13,270 nucleotides of DNA from JBBAEV01 sp041655735 (GTDB lineage Bacteria > Bacillota_I > Bacilli_A > RF39 > UBA660): the NCBI GenBank assembly GCA_041655735.1, contig JBBAEV010000023.1, positions 1-13,270 of the forward strand, in the 5' to 3' direction. A program made the translations under genes and the position numbers. Under the pieces are notes generated by a model. The model worked only from the letters and a program-made list of their open reading frames with translations. It did not search any database and had not been told where the DNA came from. Below are positions 6,290 through 13,270 of the stretch, piece after piece. Position 1 is the first letter of the stretch. Every line of letters starts with the position of its first letter.

Positions 6290-8968
6290 ATGGCGTGTGT
6301 TGAGAATTCAACTATAATTCCCACCAATTTACGGTGTGAACTGCATCCGACACCACTTTGGATAGATGTTCCTAACCCCCGTTTTTCTTGGAATTTTACC
6401 CCTGATATTGCTCCTTCTTGGTCACAAGAGACTTATCAGATAGAAGTTCTGGATAAAGAGGGTGTTGTTTGTTGGGACTCTGGACCAGTTCGTAGCAAGA
6501 GATCTTTTGCAGTGGTTTATGGAGGGAATGCTTTTGCACCTTTTTCGATGTACTCCTGGCGTGTCAGAGTTGGTGGGACCTCAGGTAGTTGGAGTGGATG
6601 GTCTGCTTACTCTTGCTTTGAAACAGCGATGTTGGGCTCTGCGGACTACAAGGCCAAATGGATTAGTACGCCAACTCCTGTCTGGTATACAGCAGGAGAG
6701 TGGGAAAGTGGTGTTCCTGGCCAAAAGACTAATCAGAAAGAAGGATTGCATACCTACGGTATATATTTGTCTACTTATGTGAAGCTTACTCAACCGATAA
6801 TGAGGATTAAAAGAGCACGGGCGTACGTGACTGGAGTAGGGCTTTACCAATTGTATCTTGGGCAGGAGAAGGTGGGAGAGCGGGTGTTGACTCCTTCCCA
6901 AACAGATTATCATAAGCGGGTTCTGTATGATGTGTTACCGCTTACCATAAATAAGCAAGAGTTGGCAATTACCCTTTTTTTAGGCAATGGTCGACATATT
7001 GCCCTCTATGGATTTGAAAAGCCGCGTGGATATGTGCAGATCTTAATTGAATATGAAAATAATGCTCAGCAATGGATCTGTACTGACTCCAGTTGGGTCG
7101 TCTCTACAGGCCCAGTTCAACAAAATAGTTTATTCAATGGCGAAGTATATGATAGTCGGATAGTGTTAAGTGATAATGAAAGTTTAAGGGTTGAAGAGGT
7201 TCAAGGCTATCCTTTGAGCGCAGCGTATGAACCACCGATTATGATTGAACGAGAAGTTTTTCCAGTACGCATGTGGCGTGTGAAGAGTGGCTATATCTAT
7301 GATTTTGGACAAAACTTTTCTGGGTTTGTTATTTTTCAAGGCCAACAGCCTTCTGGTACCCAGTTAACTTTCCAATTTGCCGAAAACGTTACTGAAGATG
7401 GAGAGCTTAACCCCTCTTCCAATCGGAAGGCAGAAGCAACAGATATGCTTATTTGTAATGGGCGATATCTGAAGTGGCACCCTGTTTCAACCTATCATGG
7501 TTTTAGATATGTGTTGGTAGCGGGATACGTAGGAGTTCCTAAATTGGAAAACCTTCAGGGGCTTTTTGTACATACCAAAGCCGACCCTGTGGGGACTTTT
7601 CATTGTTCCAACGACGATTTTAATCGGGTTCATCAAGCCATCCTTTGGGGGTTACGTTCAAACATGATGGGAGTTCCTACCGATTCTCCACAGCGCGATG
7701 AACGTCATGGATGGCTAGGAGATGCCCTCTTGGCAGCCCCGGCGGCGTTGTTGAATTATGAGGTACAGTTGTTTTACGAAAAATATCTACAAGATATTGC
7801 AGATACACAAAATGAAAATGGCTCTATTACCGATGTAGCTCCTAAGTTCTGGATGGATAAGCCTGCCGACCCAGCCTGGGGCAGTGCGTTTATTACTATC
7901 GGGTGGTATGTTTATCTTTATCGGGGAGATGAAGAGGTGCTGGAGAGATTTTATCCCGCTTTTCTACGCTATATTGAGTTTTTGCTCTCTCAGACCACAG
8001 ATGGAATTGTGGAAGATTTAGGTACGTTCGGAGACTGGTGTGCTCCGGGTTTAGTTACTTCTAAGAAAACCGGATTGCCATTTATTTCGACTTGGTATCT
8101 ACATCATGACCTTTCGCTGATGGAGCAAATTGCCCAAGTTCTCCAAAAAACTGAGGATGTTTTAAAGTATCGGCATAAGGCCAAGAGCATTGGGGATGCT
8201 CTATGTAAACGCTTTTGGAAGGGGACCCACATGGAGAGTTTACCAATGTCTCCTTGGGACTTTCCGGATCAGAGTGCACAGGCGTTAACGCTCTCTAGTG
8301 ACTTACTTGATAAGCAAAAATCACTAACTTTAGCGGCAAAATTGAATAACCTCGTTGCTGCGACCTCTGGTGATCATGTTGGCACTGGAATTCATGGAAC
8401 TCGGTATCTATTAGAACAGTTATCACGCTGGGGCTATCAGGAAAAAGCCTACACGATAGCTAATCAAAAGAATTATCCCGGGTGGATCTATATGTTGCGT
8501 GAAGGAGCCACTACGCTTTGGGAAAGATGGGAGCCTATTTTCTGTGAAGGTATGAATTCTCATAATCACATTATGCTTGGTTCCATCGATCAATGGTTTT
8601 ATACCTATGTAGCAGGGTTATCTCCTCTGGCTCCTGGGTGGCGAAAGATTAACTTAGCGCCAGCTTATATAGCGCAGATTAGCCATGCTTCGGCATCAGT
8701 TGTTACTCCATATGGTCAGGCTACCTTGCAGTGGGAACGCAATGATTGTAGTGTAGTAGTGACGCTAACAATTCCCCCTGATACCGATGGTTATCTCTTT
8801 TTACCGCCAGAATTGACTCTTTTAGAATTTCTGGAAAAACCTGCTGATGCAGAGGTTGTGTTGGAAACTATGGAGTCTCCCCTATGCCCCTATCAGGGGG
8901 GAGACAACCAGACATACCATATTCCTCCTGGGTTTTATCAGGCGGTTTGTAAAGTAGAGCTCCCATGA
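6290..8968 (+). CDS. Alpha-L-rhamnosidase, glycoside hydrolase family 78, cytoplasmic
   Basis: An inverting glycosidase that releases terminal alpha-L-rhamnose from oligosaccharides, plant glycosides or pectin fragments. The 892 residues carry the full GH78 order: an N-terminal Fn3-like beta domain (about 10-115, with PRFSW and YSWRVRV), further beta-sandwich modules (about 150-430), the (alpha/alpha)6 catalytic barrel (about 435-775) and a C-terminal beta domain (about 780-892). The family motif DSPQRDERHGWLGD is at 465-478; E471 matches the known general acid. TTLWERWE at 741-748 supplies the expected general base, E745. No signal peptide is present, so hydrolysis should occur on imported substrate. 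The ATG is nine bases after AAGGAG (6275-6280). The stop overlaps the start of the next gene in ATGA, suggesting translational coupling to the URO-D protein. Linkage specificity and aglycone are unknown. Confidence 0.93.
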   Translation: MACVENSTIIPTNLRCELHPTPLWIDVPNPRFSWNFTPDIAPSWSQETYQIEVLDKEGVVCWDSGPVRSKRSFAVVYGGNAFAPFSMYSWRVRVGGTSGSWSGWSAYSCFETAMLGSADYKAKWISTPTPVWYTAGEWESGVPGQKTNQKEGLHTYGIYLSTYVKLTQPIMRIKRARAYVTGVGLYQLYLGQEKVGERVLTPSQTDYHKRVLYDVLPLTINKQELAITLFLGNGRHIALYGFEKPRGYVQILIEYENNAQQWICTDSSWVVSTGPVQQNSLFNGEVYDSRIVLSDNESLRVEEVQGYPLSAAYEPPIMIEREVFPVRMWRVKSGYIYDFGQNFSGFVIFQGQQPSGTQLTFQFAENVTEDGELNPSSNRKAEATDMLICNGRYLKWHPVSTYHGFRYVLVAGYVGVPKLENLQGLFVHTKADPVGTFHCSNDDFNRVHQAILWGLRSNMMGVPTDSPQRDERHGWLGDALLAAPAALLNYEVQLFYEKYLQDIADTQNENGSITDVAPKFWMDKPADPAWGSAFITIGWYVYLYRGDEEVLERFYPAFLRYIEFLLSQTTDGIVEDLGTFGDWCAPGLVTSKKTGLPFISTWYLHHDLSLMEQIAQVLQKTEDVLKYRHKAKSIGDALCKRFWKGTHMESLPMSPWDFPDQSAQALTLSSDLLDKQKSLTLAAKLNNLVAATSGDHVGTGIHGTRYLLEQLSRWGYQEKAYTIANQKNYPGWIYMLREGATTLWERWEPIFCEGMNSHNHIMLGSIDQWFYTYVAGLSPLAPGWRKINLAPAYIAQISHASASVVTPYGQATLQWERNDCSVVVTLTIPPDTDGYLFLPPELTLLEFLEKPADAEVVLETMESPLCPYQGGDNQTYHIPPGFYQAVCKVELP

Positions 8969-10050
8969 ACACACATGAGGTATATAGTTCTCGTGAACGG
9001 GTCGTTAGGGCCCTCTATCGCGAACCTGTAGATCGGGTACCGATTAATTATCTAGCTAATGCTGGTATCGATCGGAGGCTCAAGGATCATTTTAAATTAG
9101 CGCCTCATTCTGATGAGGCGCTGTTACGGACTTTGCAGGTGGACTTTCGTGAGCTATCTCTCCCCTATATTGGTAAACCTCTCCACCAGAGTAAGGAGGA
9201 GCGGAGAGTCGATCCGGAATGGGGAATAGTGTGTCGCTGGGTTGAACATGAACATGGGGGCTATTGGGATTATTGTGATTTTCCGCTCCAAGATTTAACG
9301 CATGAACAAGTAGAATCTTGGCCGATGCCCCCTCCTGATGATTATGATTATAAGTTATTGAGAGAACAGGCCCGTACGTGGAAAGATTTAGCTCTCTACT
9401 TTGGGAATCCTGGCCTTGGAGATATCTTAAATACTACTGGAATGTGGTGCTCAATGGAGAACGTCTATGTAGCACTGGCTGAAGAAAACGAAGCTTGGTT
9501 GCGTTTAGTTGACCGACGCCTAGCAGTCCAGTTGGCTCAGATGGAGCGTAGTTTAGAGGTCTTGAAAGGACGTATCGATTTTATTTGGATGGGAGAAGAT
9601 TTGGGCGCTCAGATTGGTCCCCTTATCTCTAAAGAGATGTTTCGGAGAATCATTCGACCACGTCATCAAAAATTTATAGACCTTGCTACAATATATAATG
9701 TGCCGGTGATGATGCACAGTTGCGGTTCTTCGTCATGGGCCTTTGATGATTTTATTGAGATGGGAATTGTTGCCGTCGATACCCTCCAACCAGAAGCTGC
9801 TCTGATGGATCCAGGGTACCTGAAGGCTAAATATGGCAATCATTTGGCTCTTCATGGAGGTTTTTCAACCGCAGGTTCAGTTGTTTCTGGGTCGCTTGAA
9901 GCTGTGCTGAAAGAGTTAGAGATGTTATTGGATATAATGATGGAGGGTGGGGGGTACTTATTTTCTCCAACCCACCTGTTACAGGATAATTCAAGTTTAG
10001 AGAATGTATTGGCAGTATACCAAGCATTACCGAAAGTTGGCAGATATTAG
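8965..10050 (+). CDS. URO-D superfamily protein, MtaA/CmuA-like, first of pair
   Basis: A 361-residue cytoplasmic TIM-barrel protein of the uroporphyrinogen decarboxylase superfamily. It lacks the N-terminal RPxWxMRQAGRY-type signature of HemE, so haem synthesis is unlikely. It resembles the methyltransferase and uncharacterised branch: a start of the type SSRERVVRALYREPVDRVPI (9-28), WMGEDLGAQIGPLIS (208-222), MMHSCG at 249-254, HGGFS at 297-301, and SPTHLLQDNSSLENV near the C-terminus (334-348). H251 and C253 fit the His-X-Cys part of the zinc site used by MtaA-type methyltransferases; the downstream Cys ligand is not evident, as that position reads PTH. The ATG overlaps the rhamnosidase stop (ATGA) and has only a weak ribosome site, so expression is probably coupled. 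The real reaction is unknown; methyl transfer from a methylated sugar or aglycone is one possibility. Confidence 0.8.
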   Translation: MNTHEVYSSRERVVRALYREPVDRVPINYLANAGIDRRLKDHFKLAPHSDEALLRTLQVDFRELSLPYIGKPLHQSKEERRVDPEWGIVCRWVEHEHGGYWDYCDFPLQDLTHEQVESWPMPPPDDYDYKLLREQARTWKDLALYFGNPGLGDILNTTGMWCSMENVYVALAEENEAWLRLVDRRLAVQLAQMERSLEVLKGRIDFIWMGEDLGAQIGPLISKEMFRRIIRPRHQKFIDLATIYNVPVMMHSCGSSSWAFDDFIEMGIVAVDTLQPEAALMDPGYLKAKYGNHLALHGGFSTAGSVVSGSLEAVLKELEMLLDIMMEGGGYLFSPTHLLQDNSSLENVLAVYQALPKVGRY

Positions 10051-10161
10051 AACTAAAGGAGAAATTTGGTATGACTCCACGTGAACGTGTACTTTCAGTG
10101 TTAGCTGGCCAGCAGAGTGATCAAGTTCCTTTTGACATCTGGTATACTCCAGAGATTAAGA
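10046..10161 (+). repeat. 116-base exact direct repeat, copy 1
   Basis: This segment holds the last bases and stop of the first URO-D gene, the AAAGGAG ribosome site (10055-10061) and the first 30 codons of the second URO-D gene. It is identical to 13155-13270, base for base, at an offset of 3109. One base upstream the copies diverge (T at 10045 against C at 13154). The second copy runs off the window, so the true repeat may be longer. Confidence 0.97.
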
Positions 10162-11129
10162 AACAGTTGATGGATTATTACCAAATTACAGATGAACAAG
10201 AGGTATGGCGTCACCTGGAGATAGATAAAATAGTTTGGGTAGCTGCTCCCTATAAAGAGTTGCAAGAACCAAAAATAGATAGTGATGGACGTCTCATTAA
10301 AGTAAATGAATGGGGTAGCGGGATTCGAACCGTTGCCCATAGCACGGATGGATCGTATGAAGAGGTGGTCTCGTATCCTCTGCTAGAGGCTGAAACAATT
10401 GAAGCTATTGAAGCGCACGCATGGCCTGATCCTAATAATTTTGATTACCACTATCTACTAGAGAGTTGTAAGCACCATAATGAGTGGGTGCGGATGCTCT
10501 TTTTCATATCGCTCTTTGAAATATATTGTAAATTACGCCCTATGGATCTTTCGCTCATGGATCTCTATGTCGAGCCCGAGCTCGCCGACGCTATTATTGC
10601 TAAGATCTTCACGATTCAAAAGAATTATATAGAAAAAGCTTTTGCAGTTTGTGGTGATGCTCTCGATATTGTCTACTTATCAGATGATATGGGGATGCAG
10701 GATCGGCAGTTACTATCAGTTGAAGTATGGGAGGCCCGCTTTAGTGAGCCGTATCGCCAGCTGATTGAATTAATTCACTCCAAGGGAGCTTATGCTTTCT
10801 ACCACTCAGATGGAGCAGCTTTTCCGATTATTGAACGCATGGTTGATTTAGGAGTCGATGTTATAAATCCTATTCAGCATGTCTGTCCTGGTATGGATTG
10901 CGCACATCTTAGCGAGACTTTTGGGTCAAAAGTGGCTTTTCATGGAGCTGTCGAGAATCAACAGATCCTCCCTTTTGGGACGTCCCATGATGTAGTCACT
11001 GAGGTGCGCAGTAATATTGCCACTCTTGGAGCACATGGACGGTATATTTGTGCACCGTGTCATAATCTCCAACCAGGAACTCCCCTCGAGAATATTATTG
11101 CCCTCTACAACTGTGATCGATCTTGGTGA
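10071..11129 (+). CDS. URO-D superfamily protein, second of pair
   Basis: A 352-residue URO-D superfamily barrel protein, clearly diverged from its upstream neighbour. It starts TPRERVLSVLAGQQSDQVPFD, a family-typical opening, and carries LSDDMGMQ (203-210), FYHSDG (243-248), INPIQH (265-270), FHGAVENQ (290-297) and CAPCHNLQPGTPLENIIALY (327-346). The HSDG form has Asp247 where zinc-dependent methyltransferases have Cys, while C330 lies at the C-terminal position where those enzymes have a zinc Cys. That is the reverse of the first URO-D protein. HemE signatures are absent. AAAGGAG lies nine bases upstream of the ATG, and the gene starts 20 bases after its neighbour, so the two form one operon segment. 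It ends convergently, 6 bases from the histidine kinase stop. Function is unknown; a partner or alternative-substrate enzyme to its neighbour is plausible. Its first 30 codons recur at the window end. Confidence 0.8.
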   Translation: MTPRERVLSVLAGQQSDQVPFDIWYTPEIKKQLMDYYQITDEQEVWRHLEIDKIVWVAAPYKELQEPKIDSDGRLIKVNEWGSGIRTVAHSTDGSYEEVVSYPLLEAETIEAIEAHAWPDPNNFDYHYLLESCKHHNEWVRMLFFISLFEIYCKLRPMDLSLMDLYVEPELADAIIAKIFTIQKNYIEKAFAVCGDALDIVYLSDDMGMQDRQLLSVEVWEARFSEPYRQLIELIHSKGAYAFYHSDGAAFPIIERMVDLGVDVINPIQHVCPGMDCAHLSETFGSKVAFHGAVENQQILPFGTSHDVVTEVRSNIATLGAHGRYICAPCHNLQPGTPLENIIALYNCDRSW

Positions 11130-11135
11130 TCTTTT

Positions 11136-12785
11136 TCAAGGTTCTTTGGTGATGAGGGGCATCGGTATGGTTACGGAACAACCCTGACCCGGCTGGGAAT
11201 TGACAAGTAATGAATATTTTGCACCATGATATAATCGCAATCGTGTTTGAATATTGCGTAATCCGGTGTGATTCAGTTCGTCAGTTTCGTATACATTTTC
11301 TTGGCGTGTCAGTGAATCAGTGAGGTCTTTGGGCAGGCCTTTGCCATTGTCGCTGACGGTGATATAGAGAGTTTCTATCTCGATTTCTGCTCGCACGGTT
11401 ATCACTCCTGGTTCAGGAAGATCAACTATACCATGTATAATGCTATTTTCCACAAGGTTCACAATCATTAACTTATGAATTAGAAAATCTTGAAGTTCCT
11501 TGGGAACCTCCTGTACAATAGTAAAATTTTGGTACCTGAAACGCTGAATAACCGCATAGTCTTCCATTAGTTCTAGTTCTTTACGTAAGGGAATATACTC
11601 GCTTTCAATATCGGAGAGACTGCGTAGATAACGAGTAAGAGCGAGAGTAATTTGTTTAATATTTTTTTGTCCGTTGATTTGAGCCATCCATCGGATAGTG
11701 TTCAAAGAGTTATATAGTAGATGGGGGGTCAGTTGCAATTGCAAAGTTTGCATATGAGCTTTCCGTTTATCTTCCTCCTCTTGCTTTACTTCTTGAAGTA
11801 ATTTTTGAATGCGGCTTGTCATAGCATTAAAACCAATTGAGAGTTGCTTAATCTCGTCATGATGGGCGACGTCAACTTGAATATCCAACATCCCTTCCCC
11901 AACCTTATTTACTGCACAAGTAAGGGAGTGAATTTGTTTTGTAAGTTGTTTGGAGATGAGGTGGCTTATGATGAGAAAGAAGAGTAAATAGAGCACTACG
12001 CTCAGATTGAAAACATTGCGAATAAAAGTGAGTTCTCCAGAAATGTTGCGGGTATCTAGTATTAAGGAAATATTCCAATCACTGGCTTGAGAGGTTGCAG
12101 AGAGGCGAATGTTTGTTTTGCCGAGTGGCTTTTCAATGTATGAAGGGTGATTCGAAGCTATTATTTCTCCCGAATTGTTAGTTAAAGTTACTTGTTGATT
12201 TTTTGAAAATGGGGTGTATTGAAAAAAGTCGTCGAAGAATAAACTATTAAAAGCCAGCAGCAGAGTTGCGATAGGTTTTTGTTCCTGACGAATGTGACGA
12301 GCTCCAAAAAAGAAAGTATCAGTGAGACCGAAATTGGTAATCATTGGATAGGTTTTGGTCCAATGTATACGTCCTTCAAGAGCTAAAAGCGTGGGTTGAA
12401 TTGCTGTGTTGATCGTATCAATATCTTGAATCCCTGTACCGCTGAAAATAATCCCTTTATCGGTGATGAGGTAAGCTGATGCCACGAGGCGATTAGAATT
12501 AACAAATCCATCCAGCTGGTTTTTGATTGTACAGCAATCAAGAATAGGTGTTTCAGCAAGAATCTCTTCCATCGCTTGGGCATTCAAATAAAATTGCATG
12601 CTCAGTTGTTGATAATGTTGCAATTTTGTATCGAGGTTTTTACGCATCTCCTGAATGATTTGGTTATTGTTGTGTATTTGTTGTTCTACTGCATATTGAA
12701 TGAAAAGATGGTTAGCAATAAAATAGATGATGCCACTTGGTAAAACTACTATCAGTACAAACCACAGAAATATTTTCTTTTGCAT
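11136..12785 (-). CDS. Sensor histidine kinase, YesM type with HAMP domain
   Basis: A membrane sensor kinase of 549 residues from the chosen ATG. A first membrane segment (about 3-28, KIFLWFVLIVVLPSGIIYFI) precedes an extracellular sensor region of about 230 residues, then a second segment (about 258-275) and a HAMP linker (about 275-330). The His_kinase (PF06580-type) motif QLQLTPHLLYNSLNTI places the phosphoacceptor at H355. The ATP-binding domain has LVENSIIHG (N447), DNGKGLP (D479) and GLRNIQTRLRLYHG. The probable partner is the AraC-type response regulator at 1526-3064. The frame stays open further upstream, to a TTG at 12905 that would add 40 residues, with another ATG at 12875. None of the starts has a clear ribosome site; 12785 is chosen because it gives a normal YesM N-terminus. 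The kinase call is firm; the start is uncertain. Confidence 0.88.
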   Translation of the reverse strand: MQKKIFLWFVLIVVLPSGIIYFIANHLFIQYAVEQQIHNNNQIIQEMRKNLDTKLQHYQQLSMQFYLNAQAMEEILAETPILDCCTIKNQLDGFVNSNRLVASAYLITDKGIIFSGTGIQDIDTINTAIQPTLLALEGRIHWTKTYPMITNFGLTDTFFFGARHIRQEQKPIATLLLAFNSLFFDDFFQYTPFSKNQQVTLTNNSGEIIASNHPSYIEKPLGKTNIRLSATSQASDWNISLILDTRNISGELTFIRNVFNLSVVLYLLFFLIISHLISKQLTKQIHSLTCAVNKVGEGMLDIQVDVAHHDEIKQLSIGFNAMTSRIQKLLQEVKQEEEDKRKAHMQTLQLQLTPHLLYNSLNTIRWMAQINGQKNIKQITLALTRYLRSLSDIESEYIPLRKELELMEDYAVIQRFRYQNFTIVQEVPKELQDFLIHKLMIVNLVENSIIHGIVDLPEPGVITVRAEIEIETLYITVSDNGKGLPKDLTDSLTRQENVYETDELNHTGLRNIQTRLRLYHGAKYSLLVNSQPGQGCSVTIPMPLITKEP

Positions 12786-13154
12786 AACTTTTATAATAAC
12801 CGGTGATCGACACCATTTAAAGTAGTAGGTAGCGTTATGTGCAGAAGAAGTAGCAGAGATAGTTGCAAAAAACATTAGGACAATTAATATTTTTATTGTT
12901 GACAATCTAGCGGAACCACATATAATTATAAACAGATCGAATTAGAACATTTCGAAAACGATTAAATATAGGCGTTTACGAAATTACTATAGCAATAAAT
13001 GCTGCATAATAGAAATTTTCCCTCCGAGATTAGCGGGAAATCCTTTAGTTGTATTGTTGGTATAGCTTATCTAAATAGGTTGCTTGAGAAACTCCCTCTG
13101 CTTTGTGAAGTCCATGGTGTGCGGGGAAGTTGGGATTTTATGATGTTCTCATAC
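12786..13154. other. Stretch upstream of the kinase, no convincing gene
   Basis: Between the preferred kinase start and the repeated URO-D start there is no convincing gene. The part up to 12905 can be read as an N-terminal extension of the kinase. On the - strand TATAAT (complement of 12925-12930) could be a -10 element for the kinase, but no good -35 is seen (TTCGAA, 20 bases further, is weak). An inverted repeat lies just upstream (12951-12982). A 64-codon + strand frame from 12999 runs on into the repeat, across the URO-D ribosome site, out of frame with that gene, and matches no family I know. Confidence 0.6.
12951..12982. promoter_or_regulatory. Inverted repeat upstream of the kinase gene, candidate operator
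   Basis: TTCGAAAACG (12951-12960) and CGTTTACGAA (12973-12982) pair at 9 of 10 positions around a 12-base A/T-rich spacer. The arm centres are 22 bases apart, about two DNA turns, as expected for a dimeric regulator. It lies just upstream of a -10-like TATAAT for the - strand kinase gene and could serve either that gene or the + strand copy that follows. The regulator is unknown. Confidence 0.35.
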
Positions 13155-13270
13155 ATTAGAACTAAAGGAGAAATTTGGTATGACTCCACGTGAACGTGTA
13201 CTTTCAGTGTTAGCTGGCCAGCAGAGTGATCAAGTTCCTTTTGACATCTGGTATACTCCAGAGATTAAGA
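13155..13270 (+). repeat. 116-base exact direct repeat, copy 2, cut by the window end
   Basis: Identical to 10046-10161, including the ribosome site AAAGGAG (13164-13170). The flanking sequence on the left is unrelated to that of copy 1. Perfect identity across coding and non-coding bases implies a very recent duplication or an assembly loop, not an ancient paralogue. Confidence 0.97.
13180..13270 (+). CDS. Second copy of the URO-D gene start, partial at window end
   Basis: The first 30 codons of a URO-D superfamily protein, identical in DNA to the start of the gene at 10071, with the same ribosome site nine bases upstream. The window ends within it, so whether a full second gene follows is unseen. 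If real, this gene would read away from the divergently placed histidine kinase and be separated from the rhamnosidase operon. If the repeat is an assembly product, this is not a separate gene. Confidence 0.5.
   Translation, partial: MTPRERVLSVLAGQQSDQVPFDIWYTPEIK

Noticed and set aside
8940..10070. Cobalamin riboswitch expected with methyltransferase-like URO-D genes
   Set aside because: There is no room: the genes overlap or are 20 bases apart, and no B12-box-like sequence was seen upstream of the operon either.
10311..10345. tRNA-like 3' end on the - strand (GGTTCGAATCCCGCTACCCCA)
   Set aside because: The T-loop consensus is present, but the T stem does not pair, no matching acceptor 5' arm occurs about 70 bases upstream on that strand, and the bases are fully explained as coding sequence of the second URO-D gene.
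11110..11160. Intrinsic terminator between the convergent URO-D and kinase genes
   Set aside because: Only a four-base GATC stem before five T is visible (11119-11136), too weak to call; the TTGGTGAT direct repeat here is short and probably chance.
12999..13193. 64-codon + strand open frame
   Set aside because: It runs through the URO-D ribosome site and into that gene out of frame, has no ribosome site of its own, and resembles no family.
1..13270. Circular molecule indicated by matching ends
   Set aside because: The terminal repeat matches an internal position (10046), not the window start, so simple circularity of the whole sequence is not supported.
1..13270. CRISPR array, insertion sequence or transposase
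   Set aside because: No spaced repeat array, transposase-like protein or terminal inverted repeats were seen on either strand.

Overview
The window looks like a sugar-uptake and glycoside-utilisation locus from an anaerobic or gut-type bacterium, most likely a spirochaete of the Sphaerochaeta/Treponema kind. The main hint is the solute-binding protein: its signal peptide ends in ...LFAAGQK with no lipoprotein cysteine, a style common in that phylum. A two-component pair of the YesM/YesN type and an ABC importer without its own ATPase also fit, but would fit Firmicutes too. The phylum assignment is therefore an inference.

Layout. Eight genes lie on the + strand: a long galactokinase (135-1496), a response regulator with an AraC-type DNA-binding domain (1526-3064), a sugar-binding protein (3210-4457), two ABC permeases (4523-5422 and 5453-6283), a cytoplasmic GH78 alpha-L-rhamnosidase (6290-8968) and two different URO-D superfamily proteins (8965-10050 and 10071-11129). 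A YesM-type sensor histidine kinase follows on the - strand (about 12785 down to 11136), convergent with the last URO-D gene. An apparent non-coding stretch of about 0.4 kb follows. The window ends inside a second, exact copy of the start of the second URO-D gene (10046-10161 = 13155-13270).

How the genes may work together (inference). The histidine kinase senses an extracellular signal and phosphorylates the response regulator. The regulator may act at a cluster of TTGAGYATG direct repeats upstream of the binding-protein gene. The binding protein and two permeases import a rhamnose-containing oligosaccharide or glycoside, powered by an ATPase encoded elsewhere. The rhamnosidase has no signal peptide and would release rhamnose in the cytoplasm, and the galactokinase would phosphorylate a galactose or GalNAc unit. 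The two URO-D proteins are translationally linked to the rhamnosidase. They resemble the MtaA/CmuA methyltransferase branch rather than haem-biosynthetic HemE, and no corrinoid protein is encoded nearby. They are the most open part of the locus and may process a methylated sugar or aglycone. No rhamnose isomerase, kinase or aldolase is present here.
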